DNA of 64,000 nucleotides from Sphaerisporangium flaviroseum (GTDB lineage: Bacteria; Actinomycetota; Actinomycetes; Streptosporangiales; Streptosporangiaceae). This document shows positions 15,518 through 24,330 of the stretch, one piece after another. The notes under the pieces were generated by a model. It saw nothing but the letters and a program-made list of their open reading frames with translations. It searched no databases and had not been told where the DNA came from. A program made the position numbers and the translations under genes. Position 1 is the stretch's first letter; the number at the start of each line of letters is the position of its first letter. The stretch covers positions 62,001 to 126,000 of the forward strand of contig NZ_BAAAZR010000009.1 of the NCBI RefSeq assembly GCF_039537005.1. Reading direction: 5' to 3'.

Positions 15518-17428
15518 TCAGGAGCCGTGTTGGTCCGGCGCCGGGGGCGTCGCTTGTTCCTGGGCATCGCGGAGTCCCGCTTCGCTTTCCGGCGGTAGTG
15601 ACTCCGGCCGGCATCGCATGTCCGACTGTTCCTCGGCTTCGATGATGCGTTCTTCGTCCCACAGCCGCCGCATTTCCGGGCAGTTCTCGAGTAACTCGCC
15701 GAGCGTGCCGCGGCCGGCGACTGTGCCACGGTCGAGGACGATGATCTGGTCGGCTCGTTCCAGCGCCGACCTCCGGTGTGAGACCACCAGCAGCGTCTCA
15801 GGGCCGTGCCCGTCGCGGGCGGTGCCGGTGATGCGGTCCCACAGCAGCTTCTCGGTCTCCACGTCGAGCGCGGACGACAGGTCGTCGACCACCAGCAGAT
15901 CCGGCGCCCGTACCAGCGCCCGCGCCGCGGTCGCCCGCTGCGCCTGGCCACCGGACAACCGTACGCCGCGCGGGCCGACGACCGTGTCCAAGCCGTCCGG
16001 CATCTCGGCCAGGTCGTCCTCGAACACCGCCGACTCCAGCGCGCGGGCGACCCGGTCGTCGCTCGCGGGCCAGCCGAGCAGCAGGTTCTCCCGCAGCGAC
16101 TCGGAGAACAGGCGCGGAATCTGGCTCGCGTACGCGGTGCGGTCCGGCACCAGGAAGGTCCCCGGGTCATCGACGGGCCGGCCGTTCCACGCGATCGTGC
16201 CGGCGTCCGACGCCACCAGGCCGAGCAGGGCGCGCACCAGAGTCGTCTTGCCCGAGCCGACGGTGCCGGTGATCACCGTGAACGATCCCCGCCTGAGCTC
16301 CAGGTCGACCGCGTGCACGCCGCGGCCGGTCTCGTCGTGGCGTACGGTCAGCCCGCGTGCCTCGAAGAGCTCGAGCGCGTCGTCGCGATCCGGCGGTGAC
16401 GTCATCGCGGGAGGCGGTTGCCGGTGGAACCAGACGCCGGTGTACCGCGACAGGTCGCCGGCGTCCTCGTGCGGGGCCATCAGCCGGCCGAGCCGCTCTG
16501 TCGCGACCGTCGCCTGGGGGAGGCGGTAGAGCAGCACGCCGATGGTGCGCGGCAGCGCCGCGAGCCAGCCGACGTAGCTCGTGAACAGTGCCAGATCGCC
16601 CACCGTGAAGTCGCCGCGACGCATCGCGGAGGCGGCCAGGAGCAGTACGAGACCGATGCTGATCTCGACGGTCGTTCCCGTCGCGGAGTCGAGCAGGTCG
16701 ATCGCCAGCCGGTCCTTGACGGCGGCGTCGCGCCGCCTCCGGTTGTGCTCACGCAGGCGCCGCAGCGTCGCGTCCTCGGCGCCGGCGGTCTTGATCGCCA
16801 GTACACCGGCGAAGGCCTCGCCGATGAAGGCCGTGACGACCGCGCCGAGCACGCGGGCACGCTGGTGCAGCCGCCGGATCACCCCGCTCATCAGGCGGCT
16901 CAGCACCCCGATCGCGACCATCGGCAGCACCAGCACGATGGTGACGACCGGGTCGATCGACGCCATGATCACCAGAGCGGCACCGCCGAACAGGACCGCG
17001 CCCGCCAGGGCGACGGCTTCGTCGGTGAACTCCACCACGTCGCTCACGTCGTCACGGAAACGGGCGACCGACTCGCCCGAGGAGTGCGGCAGCCGGGTCG
17101 CGGCGGGGCCGCGCGCGGTGAGGATCGAACGGAGCGCGTTGGCCCGCAGCAGGGTCGCCGCGGCGTCCCACCAGTAGACGCCGTATGTATGCGCGATGAC
17201 GAGGACCAGGCCGCGGACCGCCTCCACACCGACGAACACCGCGCACAGCCACAGCGACTGCTCCAGGGTCGCGGCGCGATGCCCGCTGATCTGGTCGAAC
17301 AGCTGCCGCAGCACCAGCCCGCTCCCGAGGGGGATGACGCTGACCGGCATCCACAGCAGGGCCCCGACCAGGTAGCGGCGCAGGTCGAAGCGGGCAAGGC
17401 GGGTGGCCACCAGCATCACGGGCCTCAT
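15518..17428 (-). CDS. ABC exporter half-transporter B, non-canonical ATPase site
   Basis: 636 residues: a six-helix type I exporter domain, then an ATPase with Walker A TGTVGSGKTTL, signature LSGGQAQR, Walker B LLVVDDLSSALD and H-loop VVSHR. The Glu normally following Walker B is Asp here, the classic mark of the degenerate site in heterodimeric exporters. The start overlaps the stop of the partner gene (ATGA). A 40-residue hydrophilic tail ends the protein. With the partner it should form one exporter. Confidence 0.85.
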   Translation of the reverse strand: MRPVMLVATRLARFDLRRYLVGALLWMPVSVIPLGSGLVLRQLFDQISGHRAATLEQSLWLCAVFVGVEAVRGLVLVIAHTYGVYWWDAAATLLRANALRSILTARGPAATRLPHSSGESVARFRDDVSDVVEFTDEAVALAGAVLFGGAALVIMASIDPVVTIVLVLPMVAIGVLSRLMSGVIRRLHQRARVLGAVVTAFIGEAFAGVLAIKTAGAEDATLRRLREHNRRRRDAAVKDRLAIDLLDSATGTTVEISIGLVLLLAASAMRRGDFTVGDLALFTSYVGWLAALPRTIGVLLYRLPQATVATERLGRLMAPHEDAGDLSRYTGVWFHRQPPPAMTSPPDRDDALELFEARGLTVRHDETGRGVHAVDLELRRGSFTVITGTVGSGKTTLVRALLGLVASDAGTIAWNGRPVDDPGTFLVPDRTAYASQIPRLFSESLRENLLLGWPASDDRVARALESAVFEDDLAEMPDGLDTVVGPRGVRLSGGQAQRATAARALVRAPDLLVVDDLSSALDVETEKLLWDRITGTARDGHGPETLLVVSHRRSALERADQIIVLDRGTVAGRGTLGELLENCPEMRRLWDEERIIEAEEQSDMRCRPESLPPESEAGLRDAQEQATPPAPDQHGS

Positions 17429-19251
17429 CGGCGCACCCCGGCCATGTCGAGCATGCGAGCGAACCGGCTACCCGGATCCGCGGCGAGATCCTCGCGGCGG
17501 CCGTACTCGACGACCCTGCCGTGGTCCACGACGGCGATCGTGTCCACCCGGGACAGGGACGAGAGCCGGTGCGCGATGAGCACGGCGGTCCGGCCGGTGA
17601 GCAGCCGGTCGACGCTCCGCTCGACGCGCCGCTCGGTGGCCGGGTCGAGCCGGCTGGACGCCTCGTCCAGCACCACGAGCCCGGGGTCGGTGAGGAACGC
17701 CCGGGCGAAGGCGAGCAGTTGCGCCTCACCCGCCGAGACGCCGCCCAGTTCCGTGTCGAGCCCGTCGGGCAGGCCGGCCAGCCAGCCGCCGAGACCGACG
17801 CCGGTGAGGATGTCGCGCAGCCGACGATCGTCGGCAGGCGGGCCGAAGAGCGTCAGGTTGTCCCGGACGCTCGCCGCGAAGAGCTGCACATCCTGTGTGA
17901 CGGCACATATCCGCCGGCGCACCGACGCGGGATCGGCGTCGCGCAGGTCCAGCCCGCCGACCCGGACGCCGCCCTCGGTCGGATCGTAGAGGCGCAGCAC
18001 CATCCGGGCGATGGTCGTCTTGCCGCTGCCCGTACGGCCGACCAGGCCGAGCGTCTCACCCGGCGCCAGCTTCAGGGTGATGCCCGACAGCACCTGTTCG
18101 TCGTCGTCGGCGTACGCGAAGCCCACGCCGTCGAGGTGCAGGCTGAGCGGCCCGGTCGCCGGCAGCGGCCGCGGGAAGGCGGGCGCGGGCAGCGTGCGCC
18201 GCTCGGCCAGCAGGTCGCCGATGCGGGCGACGCCGGCCAGTGCCGTCTGGTACTGCCTCAGCTGGTCGATCAACCGCTCGAACGGCGCGCGCACCATCAG
18301 CGTGTACTGGTAGAGCAGTACGGCGGTGCCGACGGTGAGCGTCCCGGACGCCTGGGTCCACGCGGCGAGGCCGAGCACGATCGCCGTGCCCGTCGCGAAC
18401 GCGACCGTGGTGCACGCGAGCAGGCCGCTGCCGATCTTCCCGGCCCGGAGGTCCGCGTGGTACCAGGCGGCGGCGGCCTGGTGGAACCGGTTGACGGCGT
18501 GCCGGCCGGCGCCGTTGGCCCGGATGTCCTCCGCGCCGGCCAGCCGTTCCTCGAGGGTGCCGATGAGCGCCGCGTGCTCCGCTCGTGAGCGGGCGGCGGA
18601 CGGTACGGCCAGCCTCTGCGCGCGTGCCATGCCGAAGCCGATCAGCACGCAGTAGGCCAGCAGGACGCCGCCGAGGCGCGGGTCGACGGTGAACACGACG
18701 ACGAGCACGCCCACCAGGAGCAGGATGCCGGCCACGACGTCCAGCAGGAACGCGACGACGAAGTCGGCGAGCGCGACCACGTCCCCGTCGACCCGCTCGA
18801 TCATCTCGCCGGGCGTGTGCCGTCCGTGGTAGGCCATGTCGAGGCCGAGGGCGTGCTCGGCGAGCCGCTCCCGGAGGCGGTTCGTGCCGTCCCAGGCCAG
18901 CCGGCTCGCGAGCCAGGCCGTGACCACCCGCGCGGCCTGCGCGGAGACCGCGACCGCGAGGTAGCCGAGAGCGATCAAGGTGAGGTGACGGGTGCTCGCC
19001 CCGCCGATCGCCTCGTCGACGAAGCGACCCGTGATCAGGGGCGCGACCAGCGGCAGCGCCGTCATGGCGGCCGTGGCGGCGGCCAGGGCTCCCGCGGAGC
19101 GGGGTCCAGGGCGAAGGTGGCGCAGGACGGTGCGCCGGGCGGTGGTGCGACCCGCGCTCCGGGCGGCGGCGGATTCCGAGCGCCGGACGGAGCGAAGTGC
19201 CGGACGAAGGTGGCGCAGGACGGTGCGCCGGGCGGTGGTGGGAGGAGTCAT
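17425..19251 (-). CDS. ABC exporter half-transporter A, canonical catalytic Glu
   Basis: 608 residues: transmembrane domain, Walker A GLVGRTGSGKTTI, signature VSAGEAQ, Walker B LVVLDEASSRLD with the Glu retained, H-loop LIAHRL. The N-terminus before the first helix holds an internal duplication of TARRTVLRHLRP encoded by two near-identical stretches of about 35 bases (around 19113 and 19207), so the true start may be further in. It lies three bases after the ribosomal protection gene, which implies a shared drug-resistance function. Confidence 0.85.
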   Translation of the reverse strand: MTPPTTARRTVLRHLRPALRSVRRSESAAARSAGRTTARRTVLRHLRPGPRSAGALAAATAAMTALPLVAPLITGRFVDEAIGGASTRHLTLIALGYLAVAVSAQAARVVTAWLASRLAWDGTNRLRERLAEHALGLDMAYHGRHTPGEMIERVDGDVVALADFVVAFLLDVVAGILLLVGVLVVVFTVDPRLGGVLLAYCVLIGFGMARAQRLAVPSAARSRAEHAALIGTLEERLAGAEDIRANGAGRHAVNRFHQAAAAWYHADLRAGKIGSGLLACTTVAFATGTAIVLGLAAWTQASGTLTVGTAVLLYQYTLMVRAPFERLIDQLRQYQTALAGVARIGDLLAERRTLPAPAFPRPLPATGPLSLHLDGVGFAYADDDEQVLSGITLKLAPGETLGLVGRTGSGKTTIARMVLRLYDPTEGGVRVGGLDLRDADPASVRRRICAVTQDVQLFAASVRDNLTLFGPPADDRRLRDILTGVGLGGWLAGLPDGLDTELGGVSAGEAQLLAFARAFLTDPGLVVLDEASSRLDPATERRVERSVDRLLTGRTAVLIAHRLSSLSRVDTIAVVDHGRVVEYGRREDLAADPGSRFARMLDMAGVRR

Positions 19252-19254
19252 CGG

Positions 19255-21243
19255 CTAGACCCTCCGCATGACGTGCAGCAGGTATTCCTTGCGGTTGAGC
19301 GGATTGTGGTCGGTCCGCTCGCGGGTCGGGATCGTCCCGGAGACCGGCTGGTAGCCGTCGAAGGCGCACTCCAGCACGCCCTCGCCGCGCGTCAGCGCCG
19401 GCAGCTGTTGCTGCAGCTCGTGCACCCGAGCCGCCGGGATCTCACCCTCCAGCACGCATGACGAGCCCCGGATCGCCGGAGCCCGCGGCACGGCGCGCAG
19501 CCGCGCCAGCGCCGGAACCATCTGTCCGAAGGTGTCCGGCGGGATCTCCAGGGTGAAGCGGTGCATCGGCTCGTACACCCTGGTGCCGGCCCGCCGCAGC
19601 GCGCTCATGACGACCAGCGGTGTCAGGCACCGGAAGTCCCAGCCGGTGCTCGACATGCTCTTGTCGAAGGTGGCGTGGGCGTGGCTCTGCCGCGGCGCGT
19701 AGCCGGAATGCGTCATGGTGACCGTGCAGTCGGGCACCTGCCATCCGTAGAGGCCCTGGTGCAGCGTCTCCCGCACCGTGTCCTCGACGACCCGGAGAAA
19801 CGAGAACGGCAGCGACCCTAGCTCGATCTCCAGCCGGAATTCGACACCGGTGCCGATGGGGGCCGGGTCGATGCGCAGCCCGACGGTGGCGAGGAACGGA
19901 TTGGCCTCCTTGTTCATGACCTCGACGGCCGCACCGCTGCCGATCGGCCGCTCGACGCAGATGGTGGTGGTCTCCCGGAATGTGACGCCGATGCCGAAGT
20001 CGTTCGCCAGCGTGGCCTGGACGACCTCCTTCTGCACTTCTCCGTAGAGTGAGACGAACACTTCCTGCCGGATCTCGTCCTGCCGTAGGTCGATCAGCGG
20101 GTCCTGCTCGGCGAGCTGGGTGAGCGCGGCGTGCAGCGCGCCCTTGTCGCCGGGACGGCAGGGCACGACCACCGTCTCCAGCGTCGGCGGGGCGAAGTGG
20201 CCGCTCCCGGACCTCTCCTTTGGCGGCAGACCGATCTCGTGCCCGATCTGGACGTCGGTGAGACCCCAGAGCTTGCCGATCTGCCCCGCGGCGACCGACG
20301 GACGCCGGACGGCCGTGCCGCGGTCGAAGACGCTGATCGCGGTGACCTTCCCCTCGTCGTCGCCGGGGAGCCGCAGCCGGTCCCGCGTTCGCACCGTTCC
20401 GGAGAACATGCGCACGTAGGCGACCTTCTCCCCGGCCGGGCCGCGTTCGACCTTGAAGACGGTGGCCGAGACCGGGCCATCGGCGTCGCCTTCGGTCGCG
20501 GGCAGCAACTCCTCGATGCCGTTGATCAGCGAATCGACGCCCGCGCCGGTGATGGCCGAGCCGAAGTACACCGGATGCGCCAGTGCCTGCGCGGTCTGTG
20601 CCGCCAGCTCGCGGCGGAGCCGGTCGTAGGAGACCGTCGTCTCGTCGCCGACGTACGCGGCCAGCAGCGCGTCGTCGTGGTCGGCGAGCAGACCGGTCAG
20701 CCTGGCCGTGAAAGCGGTGCCGGCCGCGTCGTGAGGAGCGAAGCCGGCGCCGCGCGTGCCGATGTCGCGGACCGATCCCATGGGGACGATCGCCGGAGTC
20801 AGCTTCTCGGAGATGCTCCGGAGCACGCCTTCGTACCGCGCGCCATCGCGGTCGATCTTGTTCACGAAGATGAGGGTCGGAATGCGCAGCCGCTGCAGCG
20901 TCCGCATCAGCACGCGGGTCTGCGCCTGCACTCCCTCGACCGCGGAGATCACCAGCACGGCGCCGTCGAGCACGCTCAGCACGCGTTCCACCTCGGCGAT
21001 GAAGTCCGGGTGGCCGGGTGTGTCGATCAGGTTGACCGTGATGTCACCGATGACGAAGGACACGACGGCAGACTTGATCGTGATGCCGCGTTGCCGTTCG
21101 AGCGCCAGGGAATCGGTCTGGGTACTGCCGTCATCGACGCTGCCGACCTCGTCGATGACACCGGCGGCGTAGAGCAGCCGCTCGGTCAGGCTGGTCTTAC
21201 CGGCGTCGACATGCGCCAGGATCCCCAAGTTCAACGTATGCAC
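19255..21243 (-). CDS. Tet(M)/Otr(A)-class ribosomal protection GTPase
   Basis: 662 residues with all translational GTPase motifs: AHVDAGKTSLTERLL, RGITI, DTPGHPDF and NKIDRDG. It begins NLGILAHVDAGKT like Tet(M), is shorter than EF-G, and has the C-terminal domains typical of ribosomal protection proteins, which remove tetracyclines from the 30S A site. It starts at GTG 21243, ten bases after GAGGGA. An out-of-frame leader ORF overlaps the start, so regulation at translation is likely. First gene of an operon with two ABC exporter halves. The drug actually resisted cannot be read from the sequence. Confidence 0.88.
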   Translation of the reverse strand: MHTLNLGILAHVDAGKTSLTERLLYAAGVIDEVGSVDDGSTQTDSLALERQRGITIKSAVVSFVIGDITVNLIDTPGHPDFIAEVERVLSVLDGAVLVISAVEGVQAQTRVLMRTLQRLRIPTLIFVNKIDRDGARYEGVLRSISEKLTPAIVPMGSVRDIGTRGAGFAPHDAAGTAFTARLTGLLADHDDALLAAYVGDETTVSYDRLRRELAAQTAQALAHPVYFGSAITGAGVDSLINGIEELLPATEGDADGPVSATVFKVERGPAGEKVAYVRMFSGTVRTRDRLRLPGDDEGKVTAISVFDRGTAVRRPSVAAGQIGKLWGLTDVQIGHEIGLPPKERSGSGHFAPPTLETVVVPCRPGDKGALHAALTQLAEQDPLIDLRQDEIRQEVFVSLYGEVQKEVVQATLANDFGIGVTFRETTTICVERPIGSGAAVEVMNKEANPFLATVGLRIDPAPIGTGVEFRLEIELGSLPFSFLRVVEDTVRETLHQGLYGWQVPDCTVTMTHSGYAPRQSHAHATFDKSMSSTGWDFRCLTPLVVMSALRRAGTRVYEPMHRFTLEIPPDTFGQMVPALARLRAVPRAPAIRGSSCVLEGEIPAARVHELQQQLPALTRGEGVLECAFDGYQPVSGTIPTRERTDHNPLNRKEYLLHVMRRV

Positions 21244-21307
21244 TAAGCGTCAATCCCTCTAGATAAGCGGAAACCTTCCTCTGGGGGGATGTGAACGCTC
21301 GACGCAT
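21197..21307 (-). CDS. 36-codon leader ORF overlapping the ribosomal protection gene start
   Basis: A short ORF begins at ATG 21307 behind AAGGAGACGG, a better ribosome binding site than that of the downstream gene. It reads MRRAFTSPQRKV onward and ends at TAA 21197-21199, 44 bases inside the ribosomal protection gene in another frame. Tet(M)-type and Erm genes are known to be controlled by leader peptides where drug-stalled ribosomes change RNA folding. Such control here is inference. Confidence 0.5.
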   Translation of the reverse strand: MRRAFTSPQRKVSAYLEGLTLSAYVELGDPGACRRR

Positions 21308-21310
21308 TTT

Positions 21311-21355
21311 CCGTCTCCTTGATCGACCGGCTCTTGCCGGGAGTACAGCAGACGG
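21311..21355 (-). promoter_or_regulatory. hairpin enclosing the leader ORF's ribosome binding site
   Basis: CCGTCT (21311-21316) pairs with AGACGG (21350-21355), with an inner stem CCGGC-TCTT-GCCGG (21327-21340). On the minus-strand transcript one outer arm is the AGACGG of the leader ORF's Shine-Dalgarno sequence, so folding would hide it. Confidence 0.4.
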
Positions 21356-21563
21356 CCCTCCGGCCGGGCAACCGAATTGTTGGACGGCCCGGCCGCGCTC
21401 CCCACGCGGACGACGCCACCGCGCTCGCGTTTCCGCAGACCTGGCGGCACACTGAGGCCGACGACCGACCGCATCGCCCGCGTCATCCGCCGTACGCTGG
21501 GCGATGGCGTCTACGTGTACAGCCCGGGAGATGAGGGAGCCAGGCCCTCGGACATAGTGAGGA

Positions 21564-21995
21564 TCACACGCGTCCCTCTGCCCGGTCCTTCAACGCTCGG
21601 TTGAGCGCGGCGAAGCCCTCTTCCGTCCGCTTCAGTGTCCGCCCGAGGAAGGGGACCAGGAGCCCGGTGAACTCCTCACGGTGACGGAGCCGGGTGCCCT
21701 CGTCGATCGGCTCCAGGATGAAGTCGTGCCGGGCGGCGAGGAGGCCGGGCACCGCGACCTTTCCCAGCCACCGCAGGTGCCTGGCGGGCTGGGCGACCAG
21801 GACGGTCGGGTGATGGGTCATGCCCTTACCGCCGGGCGGCTCGATGTACAGCTTCAGGGTGCCGCCCGCCACCGCGGCGCCTTCGGCCCGCCGGATGAAG
21901 GGATTCCACTCCGCGTACGTCCCGAAGTCGACGAGGACGTCCCAGACCTTCTGCGGAGGAACGGTGATGACGATGGACGTGTCTATCGTGTGCAC
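21564..21995 (-). CDS. SRPBCC-family (polyketide cyclase/dehydrase-like) protein
   Basis: 143 residues with the START-like pattern: IDTSIVITVPPQKVWDVLVD at the N-terminus, WNPFIRRAEG, and a final long helix. The family binds hydrophobic ligands in a deep cavity; many members have no known reaction. It starts 13 bases after the stop of 22009-22659 and is probably co-transcribed with it. Ligand unknown. The 250 bases to its left (21308-21563) show only the leader hairpin described above. Confidence 0.8.
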   Translation of the reverse strand: MHTIDTSIVITVPPQKVWDVLVDFGTYAEWNPFIRRAEGAAVAGGTLKLYIEPPGGKGMTHHPTVLVAQPARHLRWLGKVAVPGLLAARHDFILEPIDEGTRLRHREEFTGLLVPFLGRTLKRTEEGFAALNRALKDRAEGRV

Positions 21996-22008
21996 TTCCC
22001 CTCCTGAT

Positions 22009-22659
22009 CTATGACCGGGGCGTGGCGTACCAGCGCCATGTGGTCAGACGCGGGTGCCCGGGGAGCTCGCCGCGTCCGGTGGCCCACAACAGGGTGGGCC
22101 AGGGGTCGGTGGACGCCGGGGCGTCGGGGAACAGCCGGGCGAGCACCCGGGAGCACAGATCGGCGGGCGGGTTCCACGCCAGCCCGAGCCCTTCGGCCAG
22201 ATCGTGGGTGTGCACCAGGGTCTCCACGATCCCCATCGCGGCGAAGCCTTCGGGGTCCGACACCCCGAAGGTGTGGTGGGCGCGGACCTCCGGCGGCGTC
22301 GTGCGCACCATGGCGGTCAGCAGCGCGCAGCTCGCCTCCAGCACTTGCAACAGCCCCGCCGGTCCCGCCGCGCGGTCGGCGTGGATGGCGTTCGCGGGCC
22401 CTCCGGGCCTGCGGCGCTCCCACGCGAAGGGCACGAGGCCCTCCAGGGGCGGTGTCCTCGGGCCCAGTTGGGCGGCGTACGAGAAGAGGTCGTCGCTGAG
22501 GTGTTCGACGGTCTCCCAGCAGTCCCAATCGAGCGAGCCTGCCTTGCCCTCCCAGGCCGGCGGGGGCGCCTGCTGGAGGATGCCGACGGCGAGCCGCACG
22601 GCCTGGTCGACGTCGTCCGCGGTCACCGAGGATGACCCCGTTCCATCTGATTGCGGCAT
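22009..22659 (-). CDS. maleylpyruvate isomerase N-terminal (DinB-fold) domain protein
   Basis: 216 residues from ATG 22659; ATG 22671 is also possible and neither has a clear ribosome binding site. Helical protein with the pattern of the mycothiol-dependent maleylpyruvate isomerase/DinB-like group: SLDWDCWETVEHLSDDL, and a conserved metal-site-like VETLVHTHDLAEGLGL. The family includes mycothiol-dependent transferases and isomerases. Its partner gene downstream is an SRPBCC protein. Confidence 0.7.
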   Translation of the reverse strand: MPQSDGTGSSSVTADDVDQAVRLAVGILQQAPPPAWEGKAGSLDWDCWETVEHLSDDLFSYAAQLGPRTPPLEGLVPFAWERRRPGGPANAIHADRAAGPAGLLQVLEASCALLTAMVRTTPPEVRAHHTFGVSDPEGFAAMGIVETLVHTHDLAEGLGLAWNPPADLCSRVLARLFPDAPASTDPWPTLLWATGRGELPGHPRLTTWRWYATPRS

Positions 22660-22810
22660 GGCAGGCACCATATCGTCGGGTCGTCCGAGGGTGGCGTCCC
22701 ATCGCTGATCGGGGGAGCCGGTCCGGGGCGGTGGCGTCGACCTTGCTGCTGGACGGGGCGGCCTTGCCGACCTGGTCCAGCAGGTCGGCAAGGATTTCCA
22801 GGGCGCCCGC

Positions 22811-23677
22811 TCAGGTCTTGAGCGCGACCCCGCCCGCGCAGGCGACGTCGGGGGCGTCGCCCCAGGGGTTGGACTCCGGCCGCCACCGCGTGACCGACAC
22901 GATGCCCGGCTCCAGCAGCGTCAGACCGTCGAAGTAACCCGTGATCTGCTCCAGGCTGCGGGGGGTGTAGGGGACCACGCCGCTTCCCGCGTTGTGGCGT
23001 TGCAGGGCCTCGACGTAGGACGGGTCGGTGTCGGCGCCGTCGTAGAGCGCCAGGTAGCTGCCAGAGGGAAGAGCCTCCATCAACCGGCTCACGATCGAGC
23101 GCGCCTCGTCGTAGTCCCTGACAAGGCCCAGGATTCCCATCAGCATGAGCGCGGTGGGCCGGGTGAAGTCCAGCGTCTTCGCGGCCGCCCGCAGGATGCG
23201 CTCGGGGTCGCGTACGTCGGCCTCGATGTAGTCGGTGGCTCCCTCAGGGGTGCTGGTGAGCAGGGCCTGGGCGTGCACCAGCACCAAGGGGTCGTTGTCC
23301 ACGTAGACGATGCGCGACTCCGGCGCCACCCGCTGGGCGACCTCGTGGGTGTTGTCCACGGTGGGCAGCCCGGTGCCGATGTCCAGGAACTGGCGGATAC
23401 CCGCATCACCGGCGAGGAAGCGCACGACACGAGTGAGCATGTGCCGAGAATGGCGCGCGATGTCGACCATGCCGGGAAAGACTTCACGGACTCTGTCCCC
23501 CGCCTGGCGGTCGACGGGGTAGTTGTCCTTTCCGCCCAACATGTAGTTCCAGATCCGGGCGGAGTGCGGCACGGTGCTGTCGATCTGTGCCGGTTTCTGC
23601 CTTTCGGCGCCCTCCGCCGCGAGCCCTGAGTCATCTGGCGCAGGTAAGGGGTTCGGGGTGCTCGGGTCCTCGGCCAT
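22811..23677 (-). CDS. SAM-dependent methyltransferase, DUF574 (Methyltransf_19) family
   Basis: 288 residues with the family hallmarks ARIWNYMLGGKDNYPVDR, FLDIGTGLPT and VYVDNDPLV, and the C-terminal FDGLTLLEPGIVSVTRW. It is the second DUF574 member in the window (see 1-1242) and has the usual length. These proteins are greatly expanded in filamentous actinomycetes and their substrates are mostly unknown. An inverted repeat AATCTCC...GGAGATT spans 23682-23717 just upstream of the start. Confidence 0.88.
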   Translation of the reverse strand: MAEDPSTPNPLPAPDDSGLAAEGAERQKPAQIDSTVPHSARIWNYMLGGKDNYPVDRQAGDRVREVFPGMVDIARHSRHMLTRVVRFLAGDAGIRQFLDIGTGLPTVDNTHEVAQRVAPESRIVYVDNDPLVLVHAQALLTSTPEGATDYIEADVRDPERILRAAAKTLDFTRPTALMLMGILGLVRDYDEARSIVSRLMEALPSGSYLALYDGADTDPSYVEALQRHNAGSGVVPYTPRSLEQITGYFDGLTLLEPGIVSVTRWRPESNPWGDAPDVACAGGVALKT

Positions 23678-23783
23678 GGGGAATCTCCTGCCTCACGTTG
23701 TTCTCTGCTGGGAGATTACGCTGTCCGCCGCGATCGGCGTAGGCGGGTGATCTTCAGCGCCCTCGGCCTCGCCGTTCGGCGGC

Positions 23784-24305
23784 TCAGCGGATGTGGCGGC
23801 GCAGCGCGGCGGCGTAGCGGTTGACGAAGAACCGCTGGACCATGGCGACCAGCGGCCAGGCCGCACGCGTGTACCAGCGGCCGGGCCTGGTGAAGGAGCG
23901 GACCGTGAACGACAGGGACCCGTCGTCGGCCACCTCCAGGAGGAACGACTCCTCGCCGGATTCCGGATGGCCGGGCAGCGTGCCGTACGCGAACCCGGCA
24001 CGGCGGTCCTCCTCGACGGTCCAGACGACCCGGCAGGGTGCGACCAGGGCGAACGGCCCGAGCCCGAGGCGGGAGGCCACGACGACACCGGGTGCCGCCC
24101 TCGGCGCCGTGGCTTGCGGCGACAGTCCGAGGGCGGCGTGCATGCGCCAGGTCAGAAGGGCGTCGGCCGCACGGCCGAGCCTGGCACCGTCGCCCATCTC
24201 GTATCGGCGCGTGATGCGCCGGTACCCCTCCGGCAGTTCTTCCGTGCGGGTCGCCCCCACCTCGGCGTAGGTCGGCTCCGCGTCGTCGTACCTCTTCAGA
24301 TCCAT
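23784..24305 (-). CDS. DUF1990 family protein
   Basis: 173 residues starting with Tyr/Gly-rich acidic sequence and carrying PSI-type motifs of DUF1990: EEDRRAGFAYGTLPGHPESGEE and the C-terminal FVNRYAAALRRH. In other genomes DUF1990 proteins occur next to, or fused with, YndJ; that partner lies just upstream here (24331-25146, 25-base gap). Function unknown. Confidence 0.8.
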   Translation of the reverse strand: MDLKRYDDAEPTYAEVGATRTEELPEGYRRITRRYEMGDGARLGRAADALLTWRMHAALGLSPQATAPRAAPGVVVASRLGLGPFALVAPCRVVWTVEEDRRAGFAYGTLPGHPESGEESFLLEVADDGSLSFTVRSFTRPGRWYTRAAWPLVAMVQRFFVNRYAAALRRHIR

Positions 24306-24330
24306 CGCGCTCCTCGTCTCGTTCGCCGGT

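Noticed and set aside
21377..21604. 75-codon plus-strand ORF between the resistance leader and the SRPBCC gene
   Set aside because: Runs into the convergent SRPBCC coding end, no ribosome binding site and no family motif.
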